NCBI GenBank assembly: GCA_002308875.1
Contig: DBWK01000041.1
Span: 1 to 6,650 of the forward strand
Direction: 5' to 3'
Length of the DNA: 6,650 bases
DNA from: Treponema sp. UBA1240
Lineage (GTDB): Bacteria > Spirochaetota > Spirochaetia > Treponematales > Treponemataceae
Made by a program: the position numbers and the translations under genes. Numbering within the stretch: the first letter of the stretch is position 1; the number at the start of each line of letters is the position of its first letter. The notes under the pieces were generated by a model, which had not been told where the DNA came from, searched no databases, and saw only the letters and a program-made list of their open reading frames with translations. Below, one piece after another: positions 1 through 6,650 of the stretch.

Positions 1-23
1 TGTTACATTAATCGACTTTTTAT

Positions 24-52
24 TTGGAATTTTCCCGCAAATATGATATAAT
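24..52 (+). promoter_or_regulatory. Extended -10 promoter of the chemotaxis receptor gene
   Basis: A perfect TATAAT box lies at 47-52 and is preceded by TG plus one base (44-46), the extended -10 arrangement of vegetative sigma factors. A weaker -35 candidate, TTGGAA (24-29, four of six consensus bases), sits 17 bases upstream, the optimal spacing. Transcription would start near 58-60, leaving a leader of about 20 bases before the ATG at 78. The in-frame TTG at 24 is therefore better read as part of the -35 element than as a start codon. This is sequence matching only; no start site has been measured. Confidence 0.7.
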
Positions 53-65
53 TTTCAGCACACAT

Positions 66-77
66 GAGGTTTGTTCT
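66..77 (+). promoter_or_regulatory. Ribosome binding site that decides the receptor start
   Basis: GAGG at 66-69 is a good Shine-Dalgarno core, eight bases before the ATG at 78. It supports the start at 78 over the TTG at 24, which has no such site and lies in the promoter. The same bases also belong to a five-codon frame starting with ATG at 64 (see findings). Confidence 0.7.
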
Positions 78-1946
78 ATGACTATATATACAGTATTCAT
101 GGTTTTTTTTGCATTTTCAACTTTTGTAGGTGTTCCGTTGCTTTCTTCCTTTCAAGTAACACAAATAAAAGGTTCTACCTATTCCGACTGGCTCTCCAGT
201 ATGCCTGTTACAATGGGAGCAGCCGTATTTCTTTTTATTGTCGTTTCTTTCATAGCGTATTTTATGATGAAGCCGCTTGTACGCTTAATCAAAAAGGCTG
301 AAAAAGAAGATCTCTCGGGAAAAGAAAAGATTGAGGCAATTAAAGTTCTAAAGCGCCTTAACATTGTAACGGTCATTTCGCTTATTGCAGGTTATCCTAT
401 AGGAAACGGTGCTACAATCTTCATAGTAATGCTTGCCAGAAAAGTATCGTACTCTGTTGCCGATTTAACAGTTATTATGATTCTTATTCTGCTTTATGCA
501 GCCATAGCGATAGAATATTCCATAACCGCTTTTCCCGTTGCCGCCGGCGTTGAACTTTCAAAGCTTAAGATTCATAATATTGACGGAATAAAACCAAGAA
601 ACTTTTCTACAACAGTATTCAGAATAAACTGTGGTATTATCATTATTTGCTGTTATCATGTATTCTGTAGTGCTTACAGCGCATTCCGCCATCAGTGGCC
701 GTTGGATCTTTTCTTAAAAAAGGCTCTTATTGGTTACATATACGGAGTAGTCTTTACAGCTCCGCTTTTCATTATAATAATACGTTCGCTGCGGAACCGC
801 TTTAAGGATACAATTACTCAGGTTGCGGCACTCAGGGAAAACGGTGATTTGCTTTCACGATTGAGCATCAGTACATTTGACGATTTTGGTATCGTAATGG
901 CGGAAATGAACAAACTTATGGATTTTCTTAAACTTTCCATTTTAACGTTAAAGACCGAAAACAAAAAAGTAGATGTTGATGCCGGCGATTTACTGAATGT
1001 AACGGAAAACTCTTTTTCGGGCATAACGCAAATTGTTGCTTCTTTTGACAATATGAGCAAACAGAACGCGCAGCAGGATAAACGTCTTGATGACGCAAAG
1101 ACGAATATTGAAAAGCTTAATGAAAAGGCGGCTGACGTAAGCCAGATTATGGAGGCTCAGGCCGAATCCGAAAAGCAGAATGCACGTTCAATGGAAGAAA
1201 TGTTTTCCAATTTGTCTGAAGTTGCAAATTTGATTGAAAAGGCACAGATTATTTCTCAGGAACTTACTCAGCAGGCTTCGGCAGGTAAAACAGAAGTTGA
1301 AAAAAGCCAGCGTGTTATAAATGAGATTTCCGAAAAATCAAAAAAGATGAGTGATGTTCTTCAGGTAATCGATTCCGTTGCAAACCAGACAAATCTTCTC
1401 GCCATGAATGCGGCTGTAGAAGCGGCTCACGCGGGTGAAGCGGGAAAAGGTTTTGCCGTAGTTGCAAGTGAAATCAGAAAGCTTTCGGAAGGAACTCAAA
1501 AATCAGCAAGGGATATCGACAAAATTATCGGCGAAATAGTTTCTTCAATTCGAACCGGTGAGCAGAGTATTGTTGATACTCAAACAGCGTTCGGTAAAAT
1601 CAGCGAAAAGATTGATACACAGTCTGACGCGGTTAGTGAAATTTCAAAGTCCATCATACAGCAATCCCAAAAAGCAAATGCGGTTCTTGCAAATACAAAT
1701 CAAATTACCGCCAAGATTTCTGAAGTTAATGAGCTGATAAAGAGTCAGACCGGTTATACCCAGGAAATTAAAAACGGTATTGATGATATTGTAGATCTTG
1801 CTTCGGTTATTAACGGTGCAATGAAAGAATCCGAAGTTGTAGTTAAAGAGTTTTCAAACTCATTCAAGACTGTAAAAGAAAAGGCAGAACAGAACAGAAC
1901 ATCAGTTTTGAATATAACGAATGAGCTTGACAAATTTGTTATATAG
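78..1946 (+). CDS. Methyl-accepting chemotaxis protein with a six-helix membrane domain
   Basis: This 622-residue protein is an inner-membrane chemoreceptor that would control the CheA kinase through CheW. Six hydrophobic segments are visible at about residues 2-22, 43-62, 95-118, 128-150, 183-201 and 216-235, joined by short loops, so there is no large periplasmic ligand domain of the Tar or Cache kind. Residues about 236-290 resemble a degenerate HAMP domain (a GDLL turn, then DDFG). A long helical, heptad-like cytoplasmic region follows. The highly conserved signalling hairpin tip is at about 432-469, with the family hallmarks NQTNLLAMNAAVEAA and GKGFAVVA. The C-terminus ends DKFVI and has no CheR-tethering pentapeptide of the NWETF type. 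The start at 78 is chosen for its GAGG site and the promoter just upstream. The ligand cannot be read from the sequence; a membrane-embedded or energy-related stimulus is possible. The receptor assignment is very secure; the helix count is by eye. Confidence 0.95.
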   Translation: MTIYTVFMVFFAFSTFVGVPLLSSFQVTQIKGSTYSDWLSSMPVTMGAAVFLFIVVSFIAYFMMKPLVRLIKKAEKEDLSGKEKIEAIKVLKRLNIVTVISLIAGYPIGNGATIFIVMLARKVSYSVADLTVIMILILLYAAIAIEYSITAFPVAAGVELSKLKIHNIDGIKPRNFSTTVFRINCGIIIICCYHVFCSAYSAFRHQWPLDLFLKKALIGYIYGVVFTAPLFIIIIRSLRNRFKDTITQVAALRENGDLLSRLSISTFDDFGIVMAEMNKLMDFLKLSILTLKTENKKVDVDAGDLLNVTENSFSGITQIVASFDNMSKQNAQQDKRLDDAKTNIEKLNEKAADVSQIMEAQAESEKQNARSMEEMFSNLSEVANLIEKAQIISQELTQQASAGKTEVEKSQRVINEISEKSKKMSDVLQVIDSVANQTNLLAMNAAVEAAHAGEAGKGFAVVASEIRKLSEGTQKSARDIDKIIGEIVSSIRTGEQSIVDTQTAFGKISEKIDTQSDAVSEISKSIIQQSQKANAVLANTNQITAKISEVNELIKSQTGYTQEIKNGIDDIVDLASVINGAMKESEVVVKEFSNSFKTVKEKAEQNRTSVLNITNELDKFVI

Positions 1947-1987
1947 TTCTGAAATTTGCTAACTTTGTTATGTATTAAATATTCTTT

Positions 1988-2015
1988 TTGAACTTTCAGT
2001 ATTATGTGCTATAAT
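1988..2015 (+). promoter_or_regulatory. Extended -10 promoter of malQ, next to the start codon
   Basis: A perfect TATAAT box at 2010-2015 is preceded by TG plus one base (2007-2009), again an extended -10. TTGAAC at 1988-1993 (four of six -35 consensus bases) lies 16 bases upstream, and the sequence before it is very AT-rich, which could act as an UP element. Counting about seven bases beyond the -10 box puts the transcription start at about 2021-2022, on or beside the ATG of malQ. The 75-base gap after the receptor gene (1947-2021) contains no terminator-like hairpin with a U tract, so read-through from the receptor promoter may add to expression. Confidence 0.7.
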
Positions 2016-2021
2016 ACAGGC

Positions 2022-3983
2022 ATGAGTAATACGGAAAAAACATTATCAGCATTAGTTGGAACAGCAATTCCTCTCTCTGCCTTAAAAACAGATGAAAGCT
2101 GTGGTTGCGGAGAATTTCTGGATTTAATCCCGTTCGCCGAATTCTGTAAGAAATGCGGATTAAAGCTGATTCAACTACTGCCTGTAAACGATACAGGAAC
2201 GGAAAGTTCTCCGTATTCGGCTCTTTCGGCTTTTGCCCTTAATCCTTTATATGTACGGCTGCAGGCACTGCCTGAAGCATCGGGTTTTGCCAAGGATATA
2301 AAAAAGATAGCTAACGCTCATGTTGCAAATAAGCGCTTTGATTATAAAAAGCTTCGACATGATAAAATAGATTTGCTGGTAAAGATTTTTGCGGCTAACA
2401 AGGAACAAATCCTTCAGGATAAAAAACTCGCATCCTGGATAAAAGCAAATCCCTGGATAATAAACTATGCGGTTTTCATGGAAAAAAAACGTGAAAACCT
2501 TGAAGCGTCCTGCAAAACATGGAAAAATTTCAGAAACCCGTCTCTTGCAGAAATAAAAACCGAGTGGGCAAATCCTTCTAAAAAGATGAACCACTACTTT
2601 TTTGCCTGGGTTCAGATGCGCCTTGACGAGCAGTTTTCCGCCGCTTCCAAAAAGGTAAAATCTCTTGGTCTGCTTTTAAAAGGCGATATCCCGATTATGA
2701 TGAATGAGGATTCTGCTGATGTCTGGGCGTATCCCGAATGTTTTATTGATAATCTGCGTGCTGGCTCTCCTCCTGATGATTACAACCCTGTTGGTCAGAA
2801 CTGGGGATTCCCGATTTATGACTGGGAATACCAGAAAAAAGACGGTTTTTCATGGTGGAAGGCGCGTCTTGCGACGGCGGCAAAGTATTATCAGGCTTAC
2901 CGCATAGACCATGTTCTGGGTTTTTTCAGAATTTGGGCTGTTCCTAAAGGTGAGCACACCGCCGTTCTTGGCTATACACAGCCGCTTGTAACAATTTCCG
3001 CAGCGGAATTGGAAAAGCTGGGCTTTGATGATATGTGCATCCGCTGGCTTTCAAAGCCTCATGTACCAACGTATATAGTTCAGCAGGATAACAACGATTA
3101 TTTGTATACTCACGGACAGCTTGAAAAAGTAATGAACCGTATAGGTCAGGAAGAAATGTGGCTGTTCAAGGATGAGATTAAAACCGAAGATGATATTTGG
3201 ACCGCGGATATAGAGGACAGTATTAAAAAGCGTTTGGCAGAGTGTTGGCGTGACAGGTCTCTTATCGAAATTTCAAGGAATAAGTATGCGGCAGCATGGT
3301 GTCATACGGAATCAACCTCATGGAAATCCCTGTCTGAAGAAGAACGTGAAAAACTTACCCAGCTGATTGCCGAAAAGCAGAAGAAGATGGAAAAGCTGTG
3401 GGAAAAACAGGCAAAAGAACTTCTTCAGGAATTAGTATCTTCCGTGGATATGACAGCCTGTGCGGAAGATTTGGGAGCAAATCCGCCGTCTGTTCCAAAG
3501 GTTATGAAATCTCTGAACATTCTGGGCCTGCGTGTTCTGCGCTGGACAAGAGACTGGTATACGGACGGACAACCGTATATTGCGCCGGAAAAATATCCGC
3601 AGCTTAGCGTTGCGGCTTCTTCTGTGCATGATTCTTCCACAATCCGCGGTTGGTGGCTCAATGAGAATGCGGGAAAAGATTTTATCAGAGACTTTGGGGC
3701 AGAAAAGAACATTTCGCCGGATGTGTTTACGCCTGAGACCGCCGAATATATCTTAAAAAAACTGGCTTTGGCAAAGAGCAGTTTTTGCATTCATCCGTTC
3801 CAGGATTTTCTTTATCTTTCAAGCGAATATTATGACAAAAATCCTGATGACGAGCGCATTAACATTCCGGGCTCAATTTCGGAATTCAACTGGACATACC
3901 GGATTCCAAGAACGGTAGAAGCACTCACAAACGATACGGAATTGATTGCCGCAATAAAGAAAATATGTGCATTACATAAGTAA
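2022..3983 (+). CDS. malQ: 4-alpha-glucanotransferase (amylomaltase), GH77, DPE2-like
   Basis: This 653-residue enzyme is a GH77 disproportionating enzyme that transfers glucosyl or maltodextrin units between alpha-1,4-glucans in the cytoplasm; there is no signal peptide. Catalytic residues by family motif are the nucleophile D296 (RIDH), acid/base E482 (AEDLG) and transition-state stabiliser D537 (HDSSTIRGWW). Other GH77 blocks are GDIPIMMNEDSADVW at about 221-235, PPDDYNPVGQNWGFP at about 250-264, and a C-terminal IPGS...NW.YR motif. D296 and E482 are 186 residues apart, against about 47 in Thermus amylomaltase, so there is an insert of roughly 140 residues at about 325-475. An insert there, together with the SPYSALSAFALNPLY and RIDHVLGFFRIW blocks, is typical of plant DPE2 rather than E. 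coli MalQ. The two N-terminal CBM20 starch-binding modules of DPE2 are absent. The start at 2022 is preferred because the in-frame ATG at 2004 lies inside the promoter and has no ribosome site. It shares an operon with the next gene. By analogy with DPE2 the donor may be maltose, which is an inference. Confidence 0.94.
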   Translation: MSNTEKTLSALVGTAIPLSALKTDESCGCGEFLDLIPFAEFCKKCGLKLIQLLPVNDTGTESSPYSALSAFALNPLYVRLQALPEASGFAKDIKKIANAHVANKRFDYKKLRHDKIDLLVKIFAANKEQILQDKKLASWIKANPWIINYAVFMEKKRENLEASCKTWKNFRNPSLAEIKTEWANPSKKMNHYFFAWVQMRLDEQFSAASKKVKSLGLLLKGDIPIMMNEDSADVWAYPECFIDNLRAGSPPDDYNPVGQNWGFPIYDWEYQKKDGFSWWKARLATAAKYYQAYRIDHVLGFFRIWAVPKGEHTAVLGYTQPLVTISAAELEKLGFDDMCIRWLSKPHVPTYIVQQDNNDYLYTHGQLEKVMNRIGQEEMWLFKDEIKTEDDIWTADIEDSIKKRLAECWRDRSLIEISRNKYAAAWCHTESTSWKSLSEEEREKLTQLIAEKQKKMEKLWEKQAKELLQELVSSVDMTACAEDLGANPPSVPKVMKSLNILGLRVLRWTRDWYTDGQPYIAPEKYPQLSVAASSVHDSSTIRGWWLNENAGKDFIRDFGAEKNISPDVFTPETAEYILKKLALAKSSFCIHPFQDFLYLSSEYYDKNPDDERINIPGSISEFNWTYRIPRTVEALTNDTELIAAIKKICALHK

Positions 3984-3992
3984 CCGGACTTC

Positions 3993-4002
3993 AGGGGGAA
4001 AA
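3993..4002 (+). promoter_or_regulatory. G-rich ribosome binding site of the GH13 gene
   Basis: AGGGGG at 3993-3998 lies only four bases before the ATG at 4003, slightly closer than usual, but it is the clear Shine-Dalgarno match in the 19-base gap after the malQ stop. No promoter or terminator fits in that gap, which argues that the two genes are co-transcribed. Confidence 0.65.
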
Positions 4003-6650
4003 ATGAACAACGTCCAATTTACTCATAGAATTATGTTGAATTCAAATGGAAAAAAAGATACACAAACTCCTTTGTACGAGTTTCATGTTTCCCGAAAAAT
4101 CAGGGATTTGTGCAAATTCAGTGAAGGACTTTTTGCGACCAGCGGCAACGTTATTCTGGTTAATGTTAAAAAGGTAAGGGAATTTACAAAAAAAATAAAC
4201 GAATCTGTAACGTTTGACAAGCCTGAAAAAATGCTGCGTGCCGGACAGGTAAACGCAATGGGGCTTATTGATGAGATTTTCCATTATGTCTGCTATCTGT
4301 ACAGACAGCAGAAAGATAGAAAAGCCTTTGAAAAAGTTCTTTCCGCTTTGGACTCTGAATATGGTAAAAAAGCAGTTGATGAGCTGTTCACTGCGTTTGC
4401 GGAAGAATTCCCCCCTCTTGCCGTATACCGGAATACTTGTTCTATAAGCGAATACTTGTCACAGAACGATGCTGAATCCGGTGTTTCAAACAGGCTTATA
4501 ATCCTTGAAGAACTGTTGATGCTTCATTTGGCGAACGAGAACCCCGCTTTTGCACAGTTTGAAATTCTATTTGGTGACAAAGAACTGAAAAAAAATCCTC
4601 TTTACAATAAAACGTGGAAAACGATAAAACAAGTTTTTGCAGGACTTCCCCCGTTCGGCCCCAAAAACAACGATTTGATTACAATGCTTAAAGAGCCTGT
4701 CCTTTTCAGTCCGAACAGCCTTAAAGGACAGCTTGATTATATCAGATTGTACTGGGCAGATTTGCTCGGTGACTGGTTAAAGCGGCTTCTCTTTGGAATA
4801 GATATGATTTCGGAAGAAGACAAGCCCAGCTGGAACGGTGGAATGACCAATCTGCCTCCGATGGAAGCCTACAATTACGATTATCTTTCTCAAGAGTACG
4901 AGCGTTACAGCCCCGACCGCGAATGGATGCCGCGTGTTGTTCTTTTGGCAAAAACCGTTCTGGTATGGTTGAATCAGCTGAGTGACAAGTATCAGCGTGA
5001 CATATCACGGCTTGATCAGATTCCCGATGAAGAACTTGATATTATTGCTTCGCGCGGTTTTACCGGTTTGTGGCTCATAGGTCTGTGGGAACGCTCGCAC
5101 GCCAGCCAGCGTATAAAGCAGATAAACGGAAATCCTGAAGCTGCCGCGAGTGCTTACAGTTTGTATGATTACGATATTGCACAGAATCTCGGTGGCTGGG
5201 ATGCGCTTTCAAATCTGCGTTTGCGATGCTGGCAGCGCGGTATAAGACTTGCTTCGGATATGGTTCCAAACCATACCGGTATGGATGCAAAATGGGTGGT
5301 AGAAAAACCTGATTTGTTCATTCAGCGGCGTGATTGTCCATTCCCGCAGTACAGCTTTACAGGCGAAAATCTTTCGCAGGATGGTCGTGTAGGTATATAT
5401 TTGGAAGACCATTACTACCAGAAAAGCGACTGTGCTGTTGTTTTCAAACGAGTAGACAATTATACCGGTGACACAAGATACATCTATCATGGAAACGACG
5501 GCACAGGTATGCCGTGGAATGATACCGCTCAGATTGATTTTTTGAATCCGATTGCGAGGGAAGAAGTTATACAAAAGATTCTGCATGTTGCAAGAAACTT
5601 CCCGATTATCCGCTTTGATGCGGCTATGGTTCTTGCAAAAAAGCACATAAAACGTCTGTGGTATCCTGAACCAGGTGTTGGCGGTGATATTGCGACCCGT
5701 TCCGAATCCGCATTGAGTCGTGATGAATTTGAAAACCGCATCCCTAACGAGTTCTGGCGCGAAGTTGTTGACCGCTGTGCAAAGGAAATACCTGATACAC
5801 TGCTTTTGGCGGAAGCTTTTTGGATGATGGAAGGCTATTTTGTACGTACTCTCGGTATGCACCGCGTATACAACAGTGCGTTCATGAATATGCTTAAAAA
5901 GGAAGAAAACTACAAATACCGGCAGACTGTTAAAAATACATTGGAATTTGATCCGCAGGTTCTGCGCCGATTTGTAAACTTTATGAACAACCCTGACGAA
6001 GAAACTGCCGTTGCTCAGTTTGGTAAAGGTGACAAGTATTTTGGCGTTTGTACGCTGATGGTAACGATGCCGGGACTGCCGATGTTCGGTCACGGACAGA
6101 TAGAAGGTTTTACCGAAAAATACGGTATGGAGTACCAGAAAGCATACTGGAAGGAAACTCCGGATCAGGATTTGATAGAAAGACATAACAGGGAAATCTT
6201 CCCGCTGATGAAAAAACGTTACCTTTTTGCGGAAGTAAACAACTTTTATTTTTATGATGTATGGAACAACGGCTCCGTAAATGAAAACGTTTTTGCTTAT
6301 TCAAACTCATTCGGTAATGAAAAGGTAATAGTTTTCTATAACAATGTTTATCAGCAGGCATGCGGTTGGATTAAGGAATCCTGCCGGTATGCGGTAAAAA
6401 CCGGTGAGGACTCTGTCCGGCTCGAAACTGTGCAGTTAGGAAACGCACTTGGGCTCTCTAACAAACAAAACGCATACTGTATTTTCCACGAACAGCGCAG
6501 CGGTTTGTGGTTCATCCGCCGTTCCACTGAAATTTTGGACAACGGCTTGTTCCTGAGTTTGCAGGGGTTTGAATCACAGGTATTGATGGATTTTAGCGAA
6601 GTTCTTGATGACGAAACCGGAAAGTACAGAATATTGTATGAAACTCTCGG
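4003..6650 (+). CDS. Large alpha-amylase-family (GH13) protein, 3' end outside the window
   Basis: The frame stays open for 882 codons to the window edge, so the C-terminus is missing. Residues 1 to about 330 are mostly helical-looking with no recognisable catalytic motif and no signal peptide, so the protein is probably cytoplasmic. The GH13 barrel begins at about 335. GFTGLWLIGLWERS lies at about 352-365. Conserved region I is DMVPNH (D419 to H424), region II is IRFDAAM with nucleophile D539 and a histidine at 548, and region III is LLLAEAFW with acid/base E604. Region IV reads NNPDEE with stabiliser D665, proline replacing the histidine normally found before it. All three catalytic carboxylates are present, so an active glucan hydrolase or transferase is expected. 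Residues from about 775 on look like beta-rich sequence of an accessory domain. It lies 19 bases after malQ and presumably acts on the same cytoplasmic alpha-glucans, for example glycogen or maltodextrin. The specific reaction cannot be told; I recall similar long proteins annotated only as alpha-amylase family in other bacteria. Confidence 0.93.
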   Translation, partial: MNNVQFTHRIMLNSNGKKDTQTPLYEFHVSRKIRDLCKFSEGLFATSGNVILVNVKKVREFTKKINESVTFDKPEKMLRAGQVNAMGLIDEIFHYVCYLYRQQKDRKAFEKVLSALDSEYGKKAVDELFTAFAEEFPPLAVYRNTCSISEYLSQNDAESGVSNRLIILEELLMLHLANENPAFAQFEILFGDKELKKNPLYNKTWKTIKQVFAGLPPFGPKNNDLITMLKEPVLFSPNSLKGQLDYIRLYWADLLGDWLKRLLFGIDMISEEDKPSWNGGMTNLPPMEAYNYDYLSQEYERYSPDREWMPRVVLLAKTVLVWLNQLSDKYQRDISRLDQIPDEELDIIASRGFTGLWLIGLWERSHASQRIKQINGNPEAAASAYSLYDYDIAQNLGGWDALSNLRLRCWQRGIRLASDMVPNHTGMDAKWVVEKPDLFIQRRDCPFPQYSFTGENLSQDGRVGIYLEDHYYQKSDCAVVFKRVDNYTGDTRYIYHGNDGTGMPWNDTAQIDFLNPIAREEVIQKILHVARNFPIIRFDAAMVLAKKHIKRLWYPEPGVGGDIATRSESALSRDEFENRIPNEFWREVVDRCAKEIPDTLLLAEAFWMMEGYFVRTLGMHRVYNSAFMNMLKKEENYKYRQTVKNTLEFDPQVLRRFVNFMNNPDEETAVAQFGKGDKYFGVCTLMVTMPGLPMFGHGQIEGFTEKYGMEYQKAYWKETPDQDLIERHNREIFPLMKKRYLFAEVNNFYFYDVWNNGSVNENVFAYSNSFGNEKVIVFYNNVYQQACGWIKESCRYAVKTGEDSVRLETVQLGNALGLSNKQNAYCIFHEQRSGLWFIRRSTEILDNGLFLSLQGFESQVLMDFSEVLDDETGKYRILYETL

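Noticed and set aside
24..77. TTG at 24 as the receptor start, giving 18 extra residues
   Set aside because: It has no ribosome binding site, it coincides with the -35 hexamer, and the extra stretch spans the -10 box. The ATG at 78 has GAGG eight bases upstream.
1930..1939. ACAAATTTGT palindrome near the receptor stop as a terminator
   Set aside because: It is AT-only apart from the ends, lies inside the coding region and has no loop or U tract.
2004..2021. ATG at 2004 as the malQ start, six residues longer
   Set aside because: The added codons overlap the extended -10 box, there is no Shine-Dalgarno site before it, and the conserved GH77 N-terminus is already complete from 2022.
2097..2160. 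Possible zinc site in MalQ from cysteines 27, 29, 42 and 45 (CGC and CKKC)
   Set aside because: The residues align with ordinary fold positions of the GH77 N-terminus (around the GxGxF and helix before LLP), so they are more likely unlinked cysteines in a cytoplasmic enzyme.
3425..3790. 121-codon - strand frame, with a second one at 3432-3629, inside malQ
   Set aside because: Both are antisense to the E482 and D537 catalytic region of malQ, where the + strand is clearly the coding one; they are chance open frames.
5271..5284. Perfect 14-base palindrome CCATACCGGTATGG
   Set aside because: It encodes the conserved NHTGM just after region I of the GH13 barrel, has no loop and no U tract, and has no second copy in the window, so chance within a constrained motif is the simplest reading.
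5209..6186. 325-codon open frame on the - strand
   Set aside because: It lies entirely antisense to the GH13 barrel, which has all conserved motifs on the + strand. Its translation resembles no family I know and its start and stop have no supporting signals.

Overview
The window carries three genes, all on the + strand and packed tightly: a chemotaxis receptor, a 4-alpha-glucanotransferase of the plant-DPE2 type, and the first 882 codons of a large alpha-amylase-family (GH13) protein that runs off the right edge. About 97% of the window is coding. I see no tRNA, rRNA, CRISPR array, insertion sequence or phage gene. Base composition looks moderate to AT-rich and similar across the three genes, with no sign of a transferred segment.

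Organism: the gene content suggests a motile, glycan-using bacterium, and the combination reminds me of a Treponema-like spirochete (six-helix receptor, DPE2-type MalQ, long cytoplasmic GH13 protein). This is an inference from protein resemblance, with no marker gene to confirm it.

Layout: bases 1-23 hold nothing I can assign. Bases 24-77 are a promoter with an extended -10 box, a short leader and a Shine-Dalgarno site. Bases 78-1946 encode the receptor. Bases 1947-2021 contain a second extended -10 promoter, placed so close to the malQ start that a leaderless mRNA is predicted. Bases 2022-3983 encode the glucanotransferase. After 19 bases with a G-rich ribosome binding site, 4003 to the window end encodes the GH13 protein. 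No terminator hairpin is visible between any of the genes.

How they fit together: malQ and the GH13 gene almost certainly form one operon for intracellular handling of maltose, maltodextrin or glycogen; neither protein begins with a signal peptide. The receptor has its own promoter and may be only a neighbour, though read-through into malQ is possible. The points most worth a second look are the DPE2-type catalytic domain without starch-binding modules, the predicted leaderless malQ message, and the GH13 protein with a roughly 330-residue N-terminal region of unknown function and an altered fourth conserved region.
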